A stretch of 64,000 nt of DNA, from NCBI RefSeq assembly GCF_024753245.1, contig NZ_JANUGX010000012.1, positions 62,001-126,000 of the forward strand, written 5' to 3'. The position numbers and the translations under genes were made by a program. The stretch is from Massilia norwichensis (GTDB lineage Bacteria; Pseudomonadota; Gammaproteobacteria; Burkholderiales; Burkholderiaceae_D). Positions within the stretch are counted from its first letter, which is position 1; each line of letters opens with the position of its first letter. Positions 44,085 to 55,959 of this stretch are shown here, piece after piece. The notes beneath the pieces are model-generated. The model was not told the origin of the DNA and did no database searches. It worked only from the letters and a program-made list of their open reading frames with translations.

Positions 44085-44849
44085 ATGCGCCGTGCCCTTC
44101 TCTCCGCCCTGCTCGCTTGCCTGTCGATGTGCGCCCAGGCCGCCGTCACCAATATCGACGTTGGCACCCCGCTGCCGCGCTTCAACTTGCTCAAGCCAGG
44201 CACCCACCACTACCTGCGCTATTTCCGCACCACCGACGGCGCCAATATTCCGCTCGACATCTGGGCGCGTGAAGTGCGCTTCGAACAACGCGAAGGCAGG
44301 CAGCAGATGCACATCGTGCAGCGCTGGGATGGCGCGATGGCCTCGCCCACCTCACCCGGTTCGGTCAAGCGCCTCGACTCCTGGTTCGAGACCGCCACCT
44401 TCCGCCCGTTGAGCCATGTGCGCATCACCGAAAGGGATGGCAAAAAGCTGGTCGAAGGCGTGGTATTCAGCAAAGAAGGCGTGAGCGGCATGCCGGAACT
44501 GGCCGATAACGCCCTGAAAACGCTAGCGATCGCGTCGGGCGAGCCGACCTTCAACTTCGAGACCGACATCGAATTCCTGCAGGCGCTGCCGCTGGCCGCA
44601 GGCTATGAAGCCAGCATCAACTTCTACCATGCCGGCGGTCCGGCGCCGAAGCGCTATCAGTTTAAAGTCAGCGGTTCGGAAACCATCGCCGGCCCGGCCG
44701 GTCAAGTCGACTGCTGGGTCGTCACGACCGATTACGGCACGCCCGGCGCGGAGGCGAAGTTCTGGTTTGCCAAGGGCACGCAGTTGATGCTGCGCCAGGA
44801 AAGCGCGCCGCGCGACGGCAAGGTGCTGGTCAAGACCCTGATCGACTAG
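44085..44849 (+). CDS. Exported DUF3108 protein
   Basis: The 254-residue periplasmic protein has a signal peptide (MRRALLSALLACLSMCAQA). The body consists of beta-rich DUF3108-like sequence (HYLRYFRTTDGANIPLDIWAREV, LPLAAGYEASINFYHAG, VDCWVVTTDYG, FWFAKGTQLMLRQE). The family is of unknown function and is thought to be an envelope beta-barrel or lipocalin-like fold. A ribosome-binding site (GAGG) precedes the ATG. It is alone in its transcription unit. Confidence 0.8.
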   Translation: MRRALLSALLACLSMCAQAAVTNIDVGTPLPRFNLLKPGTHHYLRYFRTTDGANIPLDIWAREVRFEQREGRQQMHIVQRWDGAMASPTSPGSVKRLDSWFETATFRPLSHVRITERDGKKLVEGVVFSKEGVSGMPELADNALKTLAIASGEPTFNFETDIEFLQALPLAAGYEASINFYHAGGPAPKRYQFKVSGSETIAGPAGQVDCWVVTTDYGTPGAEAKFWFAKGTQLMLRQESAPRDGKVLVKTLID

Positions 44850-45130
44850 CTGGCGCAGGCAAGTCCACAGGCGCAGGATGCCGGACAAAATGTTTCGCAG
44901 ACTTCTTTGAACTGCAACAAAGCGGAGCTATGCGAAGAAGCGCTGTCGGAATACGCTGAATCGATGTCCTGCGCATGGCGTAGTTGATTAAGATCAATTG
45001 AATTTCATCAACCCCGCGCTCCAATGACGGCCAGTGCACAAATGCGTGCACGCGGTGCCGGGACAATGTCGCTTTTACACAAAAGGCGCCATTTCCCGGT
45101 CAGTCCAAATCCGTCGCTTGGAGATCAGAA

Positions 45131-45502
45131 ATGAACGAACATGTTTTACCCCGCAAGGTCGTCGCCCGTTATGCAATCGCTACCATCGGCTCGCGCACCA
45201 GTCGCGGCGACCAGGTCGTGCTGGCATCGAACGATCCCTGCGCGGACGATTACCGGATTGCCTGCGTGGGCGACCGCGTGCGCTACCCGGACGGCAGCGA
45301 AAGCGTGATCACCTCGGGGGCCGGCCATGCGTCGACCATCGGCAACCGCCCGATCGCGCTGGTCGGCAGCCACGTTGCCAACGGCGACCGCATCGTCATG
45401 CGTGCGCAGAGCATGGGCGAGATCGTGGTGCTCGAAGGCGAACCCGTGCTGGGCCTGCTCGAGCCAGGCTACATGCCGCCGCAACCGGGCGCCGCGCCCT
45501 GA
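45131..45502 (+). CDS. PAAR-domain protein
   Basis: The 123-residue protein has the PAAR pattern: AIATIGSRTSRGDQV, VGDRVRYPDGSESVITSGAG, RPIALVGSHVANGDRI. PAAR proteins form the sharp tip on VgrG spikes of type VI secretion systems and carry effectors. The C-terminal extension is only about 30 residues, so it carries no toxin domain of its own. No other type VI gene is in the window, so this is an orphan. A good ribosome-binding site (TTGGAG) precedes it. Confidence 0.8.
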   Translation: MNEHVLPRKVVARYAIATIGSRTSRGDQVVLASNDPCADDYRIACVGDRVRYPDGSESVITSGAGHASTIGNRPIALVGSHVANGDRIVMRAQSMGEIVVLEGEPVLGLLEPGYMPPQPGAAP

Positions 45503-45515
45503 ACGGCGGCGTGCC

Positions 45516-46394
45516 TCAGCTGCGTGGGCAGGCTGCGGCCGCCAGGCGCGTGCCGGCCTGCAGCGCGGCATCGAAGGCGCCGGGCGCCAGTTCTTCGCCG
45601 AAGCGTTCGCGCAGTTGCTGTTCGCTCAGGGGATGATGCCGCGCCATATTGGACGCAATTGCATAAGTCATCGAAGCGGCCGGATCGCGCGCCACGATCT
45701 GGCCGGCATCATAGGCATTCGACAGCAGGCCAAGCGCGAACTGGTCGCACTGCGCCCCGGCCTGGCGCAGGTAGGCGACGGCCTGCTGCTTCCACTGCTG
45801 CACTTCCGGGTCGTCGGCGCGCGCGCCCAGGTCGACCGGCTTGCCGCCCGGCCCCTCCATATAAAAATCGATCATCGCCTCGCGCTGCCCGGCGTCGGCC
45901 AACTGGCCAAGGAAGCGCATGCGCTCCTGCAGCTGGGCCGGCGAGACGTTCGCACACAGCTTGTGCATGCGCTCGCGTTCGCGCCGGGTCTCCTTGAGTT
46001 CGTCCTCGCTGAAGAAATCGGGCAGCGGATCGTCGGCCGCGGCGCAGCCGGATGCGGCCTGGTACGCCTCGTAGGCCGCCTTCAGGTCGCCGGTGCGGGC
46101 ACGCGCGGCGCGTTCGCTAATGTAGGTGGCGGCATCCTGGCCGCCGAAATCGACGGGACGGCCGTTGCGGCCGTAGAACACCTTCGGGGGCGCGGCAACG
46201 AAGTCTTCCTTCGACGCCGATGCCGACGTCGCGAGCATGCCCGGATCCATCCAGCTCCCCCGTGCCGGTGTGCTGTGCGCGGCCGGTGCCGGCGTTGCGG
46301 CGGACAGCTCGGGCTCGGCACCTGGGCGCAGGGCGAGCACGGCGGCGAGGCCGGCGCCGGCGGCGAGGAGGATGGCAAGGGTTCGGGTCTGCAT
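45516..46394 (-). CDS. Exported hypothetical protein
   Basis: The 292-residue protein has an N-terminal hydrophobic signal or anchor (LAILLAAGAGLAAVLAL), an Ala/Pro linker and a helical, Ala-rich body with cysteines at wide spacing. Segments such as DLKAAYEAYQAASGCA and CDQFALGLLSNAYDAGQIV recall Sel1/TPR-like helical repeats, though weakly. It is convergent with the PAAR gene, with 13 bases between their stops. No function is known. Confidence 0.65.
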   Translation of the reverse strand: MQTRTLAILLAAGAGLAAVLALRPGAEPELSAATPAPAAHSTPARGSWMDPGMLATSASASKEDFVAAPPKVFYGRNGRPVDFGGQDAATYISERAARARTGDLKAAYEAYQAASGCAAADDPLPDFFSEDELKETRRERERMHKLCANVSPAQLQERMRFLGQLADAGQREAMIDFYMEGPGGKPVDLGARADDPEVQQWKQQAVAYLRQAGAQCDQFALGLLSNAYDAGQIVARDPAASMTYAIASNMARHHPLSEQQLRERFGEELAPGAFDAALQAGTRLAAAACPRS

Positions 46395-46462
46395 CGTCGT
46401 ATCCTAGCAGCACTGGGCATAAAGCACTGCGGCGGCTGCGGCGCAGTGCTTCCCAGGCTGGC

Positions 46463-46942
46463 TTAGTTCCACAGATAACAATAAGCCTGGCTGCGTTCCA
46501 GGTTGGCGCTGACGCTGCCGCTCGAGGATACGGTCTTCAGGAAACCGTTCGGGGCCGAGGTGGTCGGGGTGGCGTTGCAGTTGTTGTGCACCCAGTGGAT
46601 GCCGCTGCCGTCCGAGTACTTCTGGCCGCAGGCTTCGACGCGCTTGCCGGCGGTCAGGGCTGCCAGCGAGGGCGGCATCGAGGTCGAGTTCTTCACGTAG
46701 TCGCTGGCATAGACATTGTCCATCGCGACCTGGTAGGAACGGCCGTCCTGGTCGGCCTTGATATACATGATGGTGTGCGAAACCTGCACGCCCTGGATGG
46801 TCTGGGTGGCGGCCTGGAATTTTGCGCTGGTGGTGATGGTGCCGGTCAGGTAGGTACCCTTGTTGGTGGCGCAGGTGGTGGCGTCGGTGGCGAAGGCGCA
46901 CAGCGGCGCGAACAGCAAGATCGCGAGCAGGTTCTTTTTCAT
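46463..46942 (-). CDS. Small secreted hypothetical protein
   Basis: The 159-residue protein has a clear signal peptide (MKKNLLAILLFAPLCAFA) and a mature part with four or five cysteines, Thr/Ser-rich and probably beta-structured. The mature part could hold disulfides (TTCATNKG, VEACGQKYS, HNNCNAT, YCYLW). I do not recognise a family. It stands alone, 68 bases upstream of the exported hypothetical gene on the same strand. Lower GC in its 5' flank (about 46950-47150) suggests a promoter there. Confidence 0.65.
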   Translation of the reverse strand: MKKNLLAILLFAPLCAFATDATTCATNKGTYLTGTITTSAKFQAATQTIQGVQVSHTIMYIKADQDGRSYQVAMDNVYASDYVKNSTSMPPSLAALTAGKRVEACGQKYSDGSGIHWVHNNCNATPTTSAPNGFLKTVSSSGSVSANLERSQAYCYLWN

Positions 46943-47148
46943 TTTTCCGTTTCCAATATGTCGTTATACGTGTGAATCCCCGCTCGATGGCGGGTGCCGC
47001 CCTTCCTGCCCAAACCGCACAACACAGAAAAGACTGCCAGGAATTCTATTCCTGCTCAGCAGTATGAAGACACATTGTTACAAAATTATTATGAAACCGC
47101 GCCTGCTATAAACCATAGTCGCGCCGATCGACGAAAGTCACCGAGATG

Positions 47149-47391
47149 TCACGGCATATGCAGGTCGATGACCTTCATGATCGCCAGCGTGGTGTCGAGG
47201 CTCATTTCGCCGGCCAGCATGGCATCCGCCAACTGGGCGCGCGGCAGGCTGGCGGCGGCCGCGAGAAGCGGCAGGCCGTCGGAGCGCGCGACCGTCGCCA
47301 GGGCCGCGGTCATGGCCTCGGCATTGCCGCTCTCGAAGGCGGCCGCCAGGTAGGCGGCAACGGCTTCGAGCGTGTTCAGTTCCTCGTTCAT
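47149..47391 (-). CDS. Orphan antidote-like protein (addiction-module antidote family)
   Basis: The 80-residue protein aligns by eye with the antidote family of HigA-like type II modules: an EAVAAYLAAAFESGN helix, then ALATVARSDGL, then a helix-turn-helix-like part ending TTLAIMKVIDLHM. No toxin gene of the RelE/HigB kind is beside it. It starts two bases after the ftsB stop, in the same operon as essential genes. It may have been adopted as a regulator or be a remnant. The family call is from pattern only. Confidence 0.6.
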   Translation of the reverse strand: MNEELNTLEAVAAYLAAAFESGNAEAMTAALATVARSDGLPLLAAAASLPRAQLADAMLAGEMSLDTTLAIMKVIDLHMP

Positions 47392-47393
47392 GC

Positions 47394-47753
47394 TCAGTCC
47401 TCGGGCGGCTTCTGGTTCGCCTTGGCGCTCTTGGGGTCGCGCGGCGGCGGTGGCGGGGTCATCATGACGGCCGGCTTCTCGTCCTTGCGCAGCACCTGCA
47501 CGAAGATCTCGTTCTGCTTGATCATGCCGAGTTCGTAGCGGGCTCGCTCCTCGACGGCTTCGGTGCCGTCGCGCAGGTCGCGCACCTCGGACTCGAGCTT
47601 GGCATTGCGTGCCTTCAGCTGGTCGGTGCGGGCGTGGCTGACGGCCAGTTGCCGCTCCAGTTCGCCGACGTCGAGCCAGCCCCCTTTCCCCAGCCACAGC
47701 GGGTACTGGATCAGCAGCAGCAAAGCGGCGAGAGCGAGGGTGATGAGACGCAT
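47394..47753 (-). CDS. ftsB: Cell division protein FtsB
   Basis: The 119-residue protein has one N-terminal membrane helix ([20 protein letters not shown]), a coiled coil (about 30-65) and the conserved stretch [16 protein letters not shown]. FtsB joins FtsL and FtsQ to activate septal wall synthesis. The C-terminal tail (Pro-rich, [16 protein letters not shown]) is an extension often seen in this group. The place directly downstream of eno is conserved in proteobacteria. Confidence 0.93.
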   Translation of the reverse strand: MRLITLALAALLLLIQYPLWLGKGGWLDVGELERQLAVSHARTDQLKARNAKLESEVRDLRDGTEAVEERARYELGMIKQNEIFVQVLRKDEKPAVMMTPPPPPRDPKSAKANQKPPED

Positions 47754-47770
47754 GGTGAATATGGTGTAAA

Positions 47771-47825
47771 AAATCGGGAGACAATCCGACCGGCCGTGGC
47801 CGTGCGGAATTGACTCCCGAATTTT
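47771..47825 (-). terminator. Intrinsic terminator after eno
   Basis: A long hairpin on the minus strand with outer arms TCGGGAG/CTCCCGA, inner arms CAATTCCG/CGGATTG and a T-run. It overlaps the upstream region of ftsB, so ftsB probably depends on read-through or its own promoter. Confidence 0.8.
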
Positions 47826-47842
47826 GGGTACTACATAAAATA

Positions 47843-49135
<1,293 letters not shown>

Positions 49136-49165
49136 TCAGTCTCCGGAAAGTAAAGAATTTAGCAG

Positions 49166-49246
49166 CGTCATTCCCGCGAAAGCGGGAATCCATACCGCGC
49201 CTGCTTCGGCCAGTCAGCATGGATTCCCGCTTCCGCGGGAATGACG
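49166..49246. repeat. CGTCATTCCCGC-type inverted repeat pair
   Basis: CGTCATTCCCGCGAAAGCGG then GAATCCAT (49166-49193), and the inverted copy ATGGATTCCCGCTTCCGCGG then GAATGACG (49219-49246). The outer arms are nearly perfect over 28 bases. It lies between kdsA and eno. Confidence 0.88.
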
Positions 49247-49255
49247 GTTGAACGA

Positions 49256-52002
<2,747 letters not shown>

Positions 52003-52024
52003 TCAAGCCAACATCGAGCCACCC

Positions 52025-53188
52025 ATGATCGAGCATGAACAGGCAGCCGACACCGCCGTGCTGCCGGACGCCGCACTGCCTGCCGCCGAAGCTGCCGACC
52101 TCGGCACGCCGGCGCCCCTGCGCTTCGGCTTCAGCGGCAGCGGCGCCGAATATTTCCGCATCTGGATCGTCAACCTGCTCCTGAGCGTGGCCACGCTCGG
52201 CATCTACTCGGCCTGGGCCAAAACCCGCCGGCTCCAGTATTTTTACCGGAACACCGAGCTGGCCGGCGCCAGCTTCGACTTCCGCGGCGATCCGAAAGCG
52301 ATCCTGCGCGGCCGGCTGCTGGCGGTGGTCCTGCTGGCGGCCTACCACTATGCCTTCGGCTTCTCGGCAATGGCCGGCGCGATCACGGTGGCGGTGCTGG
52401 TGGCGGGCCTGCCCTTCATGATGCGTTCCGCGCTGCGCTTCCGGCTCTCGAACACCTGGTACCGCGGCCTGCCCTTCGGCTTTGCCGGCGGCACCGGCGC
52501 CGCCTACCGCGTCTACGCGCTGCCGATCGCCACCTTCATCCTGCCGGGCGCGCTGATCGCACTGATGCCGGACACGCCGATCGTGCGCGCCATCTTCCTG
52601 CTCTACCTGGGCTGGCCGCTGATGCACGGGGCGATGAAGGTCTACCAGCACGGCAACCTGATGTATGGCAACCAGCGTGCCGCATTCGGCGCCGGCATCG
52701 GCGAGCTGGCGACGCCCTACGTGGTGACCTTCGTGGCGGGCATCGTCTTTGCCGTGCTCTACGGCATCGTCGTCTACGTGGCGACGTCGACCTCCGTTGC
52801 CGGCCCCGGCAAGATCGCCGGCCCGGTGATGATCGTCGTTGCCGTGCTGCTGCTCTACCTGTACTTCATCCTGGCCGCCCTGTTCGTCATGGTGCGGATG
52901 AACAATATGGCGTGGTCGGATACCGGCTTTCCCGGCGTGCGCATCGTTTCCTCGATGCGGCTGCGCAGCTACTTCGGCCTGCAGGCCGTCAATGTCCTGC
53001 TGACGATCCTGACCCTGGGCCTGTACCGTCCCTTCGCCGCGGTGCGCACCTGGCGCTACCGCCTCGCCCATGCGCATGTCGAGGCGCCCGACGGCTTCGA
53101 AGCCGCGACCGGCCAGGCCGGCCGGCGCAGCGCATCGGCGGCCGGCGACGGCAGCGCCGAATTCCTCGGCCTCGATCTTTCCTGGTAA
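52025..53188 (+). CDS. DUF898 (YjgN-type) membrane protein
   Basis: The 387-residue inner-membrane protein has about eight to ten hydrophobic segments in two similar halves. Each half contains a motif like LGIYSAWAKTRRLQYFYRNT or LGLYRPFAAVRTWRY, with AGASFDFRGDP between them, the known pattern of DUF898/YjgN. The family function is not established. An M48 peptidase gene follows after five bases; the two are commonly adjacent, which suggests a joint envelope role. The ATG at 52025 is chosen, as the frame before it runs into the pyrG leader. Confidence 0.88.
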   Translation: MIEHEQAADTAVLPDAALPAAEAADLGTPAPLRFGFSGSGAEYFRIWIVNLLLSVATLGIYSAWAKTRRLQYFYRNTELAGASFDFRGDPKAILRGRLLAVVLLAAYHYAFGFSAMAGAITVAVLVAGLPFMMRSALRFRLSNTWYRGLPFGFAGGTGAAYRVYALPIATFILPGALIALMPDTPIVRAIFLLYLGWPLMHGAMKVYQHGNLMYGNQRAAFGAGIGELATPYVVTFVAGIVFAVLYGIVVYVATSTSVAGPGKIAGPVMIVVAVLLLYLYFILAALFVMVRMNNMAWSDTGFPGVRIVSSMRLRSYFGLQAVNVLLTILTLGLYRPFAAVRTWRYRLAHAHVEAPDGFEAATGQAGRRSASAAGDGSAEFLGLDLSW

Positions 53189-53193
53189 CGCCC

Positions 53194-54246
53194 ATGATCA
53201 CCGCCCACTATTTCGACGGCCGCAGCGCGCGCCTGCATCCGGTCCAACTGAACGTCGAGGCCGACAAGCTGCTGGTCAGCGCGCCCAGCTTCGAACGCAG
53301 CTATCCGGTCGCCGCGGTGGCGCTGGCCGAACCCTTTGCCGCCGCGCCCGCCATGCTGCGCTTTGCCGACGGCGCCAGCTGCGAAGTCAGCGCCACAGAC
53401 CGCCGCCAGTTGCTCGATGCACTCGGCTACCGCAAGAGCGCGGTGGAGCGCTGGCAGGGCCGCTGGCCGGCCGTGCTGCTGGCGCTGGCGCTGCTGGTCG
53501 CGCTGCTGGCCCTGCTCTACTTCCGGGGCCTGCCGGCCCTCGCCGAGCGCATCGCCACCGCACTGCCGCCATCGGTCGACACCCGGCTCGGCCGCGCTGC
53601 CTTGTCCAGCCTGGAGCGGCACGGTGTACTGGAACCCTCGCGCCTGAGCGATCAGCGCATCGCCGAAGTGGAAGCCCTGCTGCCGGGCATGCTGCCGGCC
53701 CATCCGCGCGTGCCGATCCTTCTGTTGGTGCGCAATTCGCCCAAACTGGGCGCGAATGCGATGGCCCTGCCGGACGGCACGATCGTCGTCACCGACAAGA
53801 TGGTGCGCCTGGTGCAGACCAAGGACAACCAGCTCAACGAAGAAGGCAAGGCGGCGCTGTCCGCCGTGCTCGCGCACGAGGTCGGGCACATCGAACACCG
53901 CCATGCCACGCGTGCCATGACCGGTTCCTCGCTGATGGCGGCGTTGTCGGCGGCGCTGTTCGGCGACTTCAGCGCGGTGGCGGCCGGCGTGCCGGCGGTG
54001 CTGACGCAGATGCAGTATTCGCGCGCCATGGAACTGGATGCCGACGACTACGCGGTGGCCCAGCTACGCCGCCATGGCCATTCGCCCGCCGCCTTCATCG
54101 AGGCACTCGAAGCCCTGGAAAGCCAGGCGCCCAACGAGTCCTCGACGCCGCGCTGGCTGAAGACCACGATGAGCTATATGTCGACCCATCCGGACACGGC
54201 CGAGCGCATCGAGCGCCTGGAATCGCTGGGGGGCCCTGAGGATTAG
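53194..54246 (+). CDS. M48-family metallopeptidase
   Basis: The 350-residue protein has a cytosolic-like N-terminal domain (1-90), one membrane helix (about 93-111) and an M48 peptidase domain with the zinc motif H228-E-V-G-H232. The third ligand is the Glu in SRAMELDADDYA. It resembles Oma1/LoiP-type envelope proteases that handle misfolded membrane proteins. It is coupled to the DUF898 gene. Its stop overlaps that of the ROK gene on the other strand by four bases. Confidence 0.9.
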   Translation: MITAHYFDGRSARLHPVQLNVEADKLLVSAPSFERSYPVAAVALAEPFAAAPAMLRFADGASCEVSATDRRQLLDALGYRKSAVERWQGRWPAVLLALALLVALLALLYFRGLPALAERIATALPPSVDTRLGRAALSSLERHGVLEPSRLSDQRIAEVEALLPGMLPAHPRVPILLLVRNSPKLGANAMALPDGTIVVTDKMVRLVQTKDNQLNEEGKAALSAVLAHEVGHIEHRHATRAMTGSSLMAALSAALFGDFSAVAAGVPAVLTQMQYSRAMELDADDYAVAQLRRHGHSPAAFIEALEALESQAPNESSTPRWLKTTMSYMSTHPDTAERIERLESLGGPED

Positions 54247-55511
54247 CAGGCCAGGCCGAGCTCGCTGCTCGGTGCCCGCATCTGGCGGCCCGCCTTGTCC
54301 GCCCGCCGCGCCAGGCTCTGCAGGTCGAGCGGCCGCGTGAGCCGGTGGCGTGCCAGTGCGGCGCCGCCCAGCGCGACCGCGTTGGCGCCGAAGCGCGAGG
54401 TGCGAATCGCCGGTGCGCTCAGCATCGCGGCATCCGCATACTCGCCCAGCACCCGCCGCGCCGGCTCGATCAGCGTTTCGCCCAGCCGCAGCGCGGGCCC
54501 GCCGATCACGATCGCCATCGGGTCGAAAGCGGCCCACAAATTGTTCAGCAAGACGCCAAGCTGGCCCCCGGCCGCGGTCACCGCCGCGCAGGTCTGGCAC
54601 TGGCCCTGCGCCACCTTCTCGAACAGCCGCTCGAGCGCCGCGGGGCTTGGCTTTTCGCTGCCCAGCAAGGAACCCAGGCCGATCAGCGCATCCGCGCAGC
54701 CGCGCCGCCCGCACGAGCATACCGGCCCGTCGGCTTGCAGGATCGCGTGCCCGACCTCGCCCGCGAACCCGTTCAGGCCGGTGAGCAGACTGTCGCCGAC
54801 GATCACGCCGGCGCCCACGCCATAGCCGATCGACAAATAGACCAGCGGATCGGTACCCGACTGTCCGGTGAATTCGAATTCGGCCAGCGCCGCGACGTTC
54901 GCCTCGTTCTGCATGTACAGCGGCAGCCCCTCGAGCGGGGTGCCGGCGAAGTGCGACCACATTTGGGTGCCGACGTCGACGTTGCGCCAGCCCAGGTGGG
55001 GCGCGTAGCGCAAGACCCCGAGCGTTTCGTCGACCCCGCCATGCAGGCCGACGCCGATGCCCAGCACCCGGCGCGCACCGAGCGCGCCCGTGGCACGTCC
55101 CAGCCGGCGCGCCAGGCGGACCAGGGCGGCAGCGGCCAGCTTGATGCACGATGCCGGATCGCGCGCATCGTCGTAGGCGACCACGCGCGTATCGAGCACC
55201 TCGCCCAGCAGGTTGGTGGCGACCACGCGCGCTTCATCCACGCCGATCTCGGCGCCGAGCAGGGCCAGCCGGTCGGGATCGAGGTGCAGCGGCGTCGCCC
55301 GGCGCCCCACTTCGCCGGTTGCGATCAGCTCGCTCTCGCTCAACCAGCCTTCGTCCATCAGGTCGCGCACCAGCATGGTGACCGTCGACTTGGTCAAGCC
55401 CAACACCTCCGCCAGCGAGGCGCGCGACAGCCCGGGCTGCGTGCTGACCTGCCGCACCAGGGCCATCCGATTGAGTTGCTTCAGCAGTTGGTGGTCACCG
55501 GTGACTGGCAT
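54243..55511 (-). CDS. ROK-family transcriptional regulator
   Basis: The 422-residue protein has an N-terminal winged helix (about 10-70; SRASLAEVLGLTKSTVTMLV) and a sugar-kinase-like ROK body (GYGVGAGVIVGDSLLTGLNG followed by FAGEVGHA). The zinc motif is CSCGRRGC. ROK regulators such as NagC and Mlc sense sugars and repress uptake genes. It points away from the TonB-receptor cluster and is 448 bases from it, so it is the nearest candidate controller of that cluster. The inducer is unknown. Confidence 0.92.
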   Translation of the reverse strand: MPVTGDHQLLKQLNRMALVRQVSTQPGLSRASLAEVLGLTKSTVTMLVRDLMDEGWLSESELIATGEVGRRATPLHLDPDRLALLGAEIGVDEARVVATNLLGEVLDTRVVAYDDARDPASCIKLAAAALVRLARRLGRATGALGARRVLGIGVGLHGGVDETLGVLRYAPHLGWRNVDVGTQMWSHFAGTPLEGLPLYMQNEANVAALAEFEFTGQSGTDPLVYLSIGYGVGAGVIVGDSLLTGLNGFAGEVGHAILQADGPVCSCGRRGCADALIGLGSLLGSEKPSPAALERLFEKVAQGQCQTCAAVTAAGGQLGVLLNNLWAAFDPMAIVIGGPALRLGETLIEPARRVLGEYADAAMLSAPAIRTSRFGANAVALGGAALARHRLTRPLDLQSLARRADKAGRQMRAPSSELGLAC

Positions 55512-55666
55512 GGATGATAAGTGAGATAAGTGTGATGTTTATGCAACACCCGTACCGGCATTAGAGACAGCCCCAAGTCTGCATTGCCGGGTCAGAATGA
55601 CAAGTATAACCCCCTCTTCCGCCGGGATGAGCGGCGCCGAAAAAACGCGAAGTCCTTGATTTTTCT

Positions 55667-55682
55667 ATGAAATCGATTTCAT
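55667..55682. promoter_or_regulatory. Perfect 16-base palindrome, LacI-type operator candidate
   Basis: ATGAAATCGATTTCAT has a central CG and the AATCGATT core typical of LacI-family operators. It lies about 280 bases before the receptor start and 155 before the ROK start. No lacI-type gene is in the window. Confidence 0.55.
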
Positions 55683-55877
55683 GACCGCTCGGGGGTGCTT
55701 CGCCGCGCCTTATGCGGCATGGGTTTCCCGGGCGCCGCCGTGCATTTTCGGCCCTCGATTTCGTTTGTTCGACGAATTGACTAATTCAAACTTAACCATT
55801 AGCCTTCAGTCAATACAATTAAGTCCGAACAGCAATTTCCGACACAGATAACGGACGAAGCCCCACTACAAAATCAC

Positions 55878-55898
55878 AAAAAGGTGCCTTGCGGCACC
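55878..55898 (-). terminator. Intrinsic terminator on the minus strand before the TonB receptor gene
   Basis: On the minus strand GGTGCC-GCAA-GGCACC is followed by five T. It would stop antisense transcripts leaving the receptor gene. On the plus strand it is a hairpin in the receptor leader, about 60 bases before the start codon. Confidence 0.55.
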
Positions 55899-55959
55899 AC
55901 CACCAGCGGCACGTTCCCGTCTGGGCGCGGCGCCATATTTGTAGACGAGAGGAGACATC

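Larger units (their letters stand above)
55512..55959. other. Control region between ROK regulator and TonB receptor genes
   Basis: This 448-base gap has no gene. It holds the palindrome ATGAAATCGATTTCAT at 55667-55682, an AT-rich stretch with possible promoter boxes at about 55770-55830, and a hairpin at 55878-55898 that reads as a terminator on the minus strand. Confidence 0.6.
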
